Assembly (NCBI RefSeq): GCF_000960765.1
Contig: NZ_JYNH01000041.1
Location: 1 to 32,608, forward strand
Source of the DNA: Desulfosporosinus sp. I2
GTDB taxonomy: Bacteria; Bacillota; Desulfitobacteriia; Desulfitobacteriales; Desulfitobacteriaceae
DNA: 32,608 nt
Direction: 5' to 3'
Part shown: one piece after another, positions 31,130 through 32,608 of the stretch
Layout: every line of letters begins with the position of its first letter
Numbering within the stretch: the stretch's first letter is position 1
The notes under the pieces: model-generated
Database searches by the model: none
What the model was told of the DNA's origin: nothing
Seen by the model: the letters and a program-made list of their open reading frames with translations, nothing else
Made by a program: the position numbers and the translations under genes

Positions 31130-32470
31130 TTATTGTCTATAGTCATCGATTAGAGATTCTTCCGTAACAGCCTCATGGATTCTGGCCAGGAACTCTGCCC
31201 CGTTGAAAATAACGTTCTCGTCTACATCAAAGGTGGAGTTGTGGTGACCGCCAAAAACAGGAGTTCCAAACAGTACAAAGAGCGCTTTTCCGCCCTGATT
31301 CTGCACCCTTTCCATCATAAGAGTGACATCTTCCGAACCGTTAAAGGGTATTTTAGGTATAGTCTCTTGTACCGAATGCAGATTTTCAGCAACCTTTTGG
31401 CCAAGCTTAATAAGTTCAGGCGAGTTCCTACCGCTTAGTGCCGTAGCCGCGGGTTTAACTTCAAGAGTTAGATCATACATTTGTGCAGCACCTTGAAGAA
31501 CTTCAGTCGCTTTCTGAACCATGTAGGAATTGACTTCGTTACTTACCCCCCTTGTTTCCAAGCGGAAATTAGCACTCTCCGGTATAATGTTCCAAGTCGT
31601 GCCCGCTTCTAATGTCCCAACATTAATACGAGAAGCACCCTGGTCATGTCGAGCAATGGCATAAAGATTAGTTACAGCTGCACAAGCTCCCAACAAGGCG
31701 TTTTTCCCTTCATTTGGACTGATTCCTGCATGGGTAGGACGACCTGTGTAACTGACTTCAAAGCGGGATAAGGCCAGAATACTATGAATATCTAAAGCAA
31801 TCTGCCCGATCTTTCTGGCTGAGACCCCAACGTGACCACTAAAAAGATAATCGACGTCATCCAACTGACCCGTTGCGATCATGGCCGCGGCTCCGCTCAA
31901 GTTTTCCTCATTTGGTTGGAAGAGAAATTTAATTGTACCTTTAAGGTTAGCTTTATTCTCTGCAAAGTGACAGGCTAGAAGCAGACCCATCGCAGTATGG
32001 GCGTCATGACCGCACATATGGGCATAACCGGGATTTTGCGAAGCAAATCCTTCCTTAACCGGTCGGTGAGAGCCTGCCTTGGATTCTAAACCTTCGTTTG
32101 AATCGATATCAAAGCGGAAAGCTACCGTTGGACCCGGTTGATCTCCTTTAAGAATTCCAACCACCCCAGTAAAACCACCCTGAGCAGGGGAAATATATTT
32201 CTCCTGCACTCCTGCCTTCAGAGCCCGTTCATATTCTCTTTGCAAGATTGTTGCTTCCGGCAATAAGAGCTGTTTATCTTCTGCGATGATTTCCCGGCCT
32301 AGCTTTAATTCATAACCCCACTCTTCCAACTTTTCAGCCACATAACCGGTGGCAAAAAACTCTACCCAGGAAGGTTGCGGGCACTTATGCAGATCCCTTC
32401 TCCATTGCACCGCCTCATTAAAATGAGCTTGTATTGTTTCCTCTGGTTTATGTCTAGTACACATTATCAC
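31130..32470 (-). CDS. M20-family amidohydrolase, AbgA/AbgB-like
   Basis: A 446-aa zinc amidohydrolase of the aminobenzoyl-glutamate/aminoacylase group. Visible are VQWRRDLHKCPQPSWVEFFA near the N-terminus, the metal site MCGHDAHTAMGLLLA, FLFQPNEENLSGAAAM with the catalytic glutamate, the lid-domain GRPTHAGISPNEGKNALLGA, and the final metal histidine in FGGHHNSTFDVDE. The GTG at 32468-32470 is chosen because GGGGGAG lies seven bases upstream and it overlaps the stop of the preceding gene as GTGA; an ATG six bases on and a longer frame to 32497 are less likely. It cleaves an amide bond of an N-acyl or aminobenzoyl amino acid. Confidence 0.88.
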   Translation of the reverse strand: MIMCTRHKPEETIQAHFNEAVQWRRDLHKCPQPSWVEFFATGYVAEKLEEWGYELKLGREIIAEDKQLLLPEATILQREYERALKAGVQEKYISPAQGGFTGVVGILKGDQPGPTVAFRFDIDSNEGLESKAGSHRPVKEGFASQNPGYAHMCGHDAHTAMGLLLACHFAENKANLKGTIKFLFQPNEENLSGAAAMIATGQLDDVDYLFSGHVGVSARKIGQIALDIHSILALSRFEVSYTGRPTHAGISPNEGKNALLGACAAVTNLYAIARHDQGASRINVGTLEAGTTWNIIPESANFRLETRGVSNEVNSYMVQKATEVLQGAAQMYDLTLEVKPAATALSGRNSPELIKLGQKVAENLHSVQETIPKIPFNGSEDVTLMMERVQNQGGKALFVLFGTPVFGGHHNSTFDVDENVIFNGAEFLARIHEAVTEESLIDDYRQ

Positions 32471-32608
32471 CAATTCACTCCCCCTACATGGGTGCATTGA
32501 TATTCTAATTTGAAGTTAGGCTTTCTCTTTTCTAAAAATGCTGACATTCCTTCTCTTTGTTCATCTCCAAAGCATAAAGCAAATAGATTCCCTTCAAGTT
32601 CACAGCCC
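32467..32608 (-). CDS. Enoyl-CoA hydratase/crotonase C-terminus (partial)
   Basis: The last 46 codons of a gene that continues beyond the window. The segment ELEGNLFALCFGDEQREGMS followed by AFLEKRKPNFKLEYQ is the typical end of the crotonase family (the FxxCFxxxDxxEGMxAFxEKRxPxF pattern). The TGA at 32467-32469 overlaps the GTG start of the amidohydrolase, so both are in one translationally coupled operon. The last 11 residues (CTHVGGVNW and two before) are an extension beyond the usual end. Confidence 0.85.
   Translation of the reverse strand, partial: GCELEGNLFALCFGDEQREGMSAFLEKRKPNFKLEYQCTHVGGVNW

Noticed and set aside
1-32608. tRNA or rRNA genes
   Set aside because: No cloverleaf with a matching TTCGA-type T-loop arm and no conserved rRNA segment was seen on either strand.

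Overview
The window looks like chromosomal DNA from a low-GC, spore-forming, anaerobic Firmicute, most likely Peptococcaceae (Desulfitobacterium or Desulfosporosinus type). This rests on gene content and style: strong GGAGG ribosome binding sites, a sigma54 regulator, a MoaE-like protein, an intracellular subtilisin, a holin-like type I toxin and a MetH-like homocysteine methyltransferase. The genus is an inference. Almost all genes are on the minus strand. No tRNA, rRNA, CRISPR array or intact transposase was seen.

Layout. 1-3.6 kb: a DMT transporter, a small XRE regulator plus membrane protein pair behind an operator-like promoter, a TetR regulator followed by a PEP-synthase-like stub, and a GNAT fragment. 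4.1-5.7 kb: a HicAB module whose toxin gene carries an in-frame ochre codon, and a helicase-nuclease remnant. 5.7-10.9 kb: a former sigma54-controlled catabolic/transport operon (regulator, SDR dehydrogenase, ketopantoate-reductase-like gene, peptide ABC transporter, aspartoacylase-like amidohydrolase). Only the dppB-like permease and the aspartoacylase-like gene are intact. The regulator, SDR, PanE/binding protein and DppC/DppF genes carry frameshifts or internal deletions. 11-15.6 kb: peptidase T, a partial copy of a Uma2 gene, a TSCPD protein, a gutted recD2, an intracellular subtilisin and an XRE regulator. 15.7-17 kb: a predicted type I toxin-antitoxin locus with convergent RNAs, and a LexA/CI-like self-cleaving repressor with palindromic operators. 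17-22.5 kb: an N-truncated DUF4179-type protein, a MoaE-like protein, an 881-aa fusion of a TetM-like ribosome-protection GTPase with a Rae1-like NYN nuclease, and an M56/BlaR1-like remnant. 22.8-32.6 kb: an MFS efflux pump (the longest plus-strand gene), a methyltransferase, a DUF89 phosphatase, a GNAT, the full Uma2 protein, the homocysteine methyltransferase, a thioesterase/nitroreductase pair, and an M20 amidohydrolase coupled by a 4-base overlap to an enoyl-CoA hydratase running off the end.

Two themes stand out. The first 22 kb hold about a dozen broken genes, several of them internal deletions that fuse two different parent genes, which suggests continuing gene loss or, less likely, assembly damage. 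The most interesting intact items are the GTPase-nuclease fusion and the holin-like toxin with a predicted antisense RNA. All calls were made by eye from translations and motifs; no database search was run.
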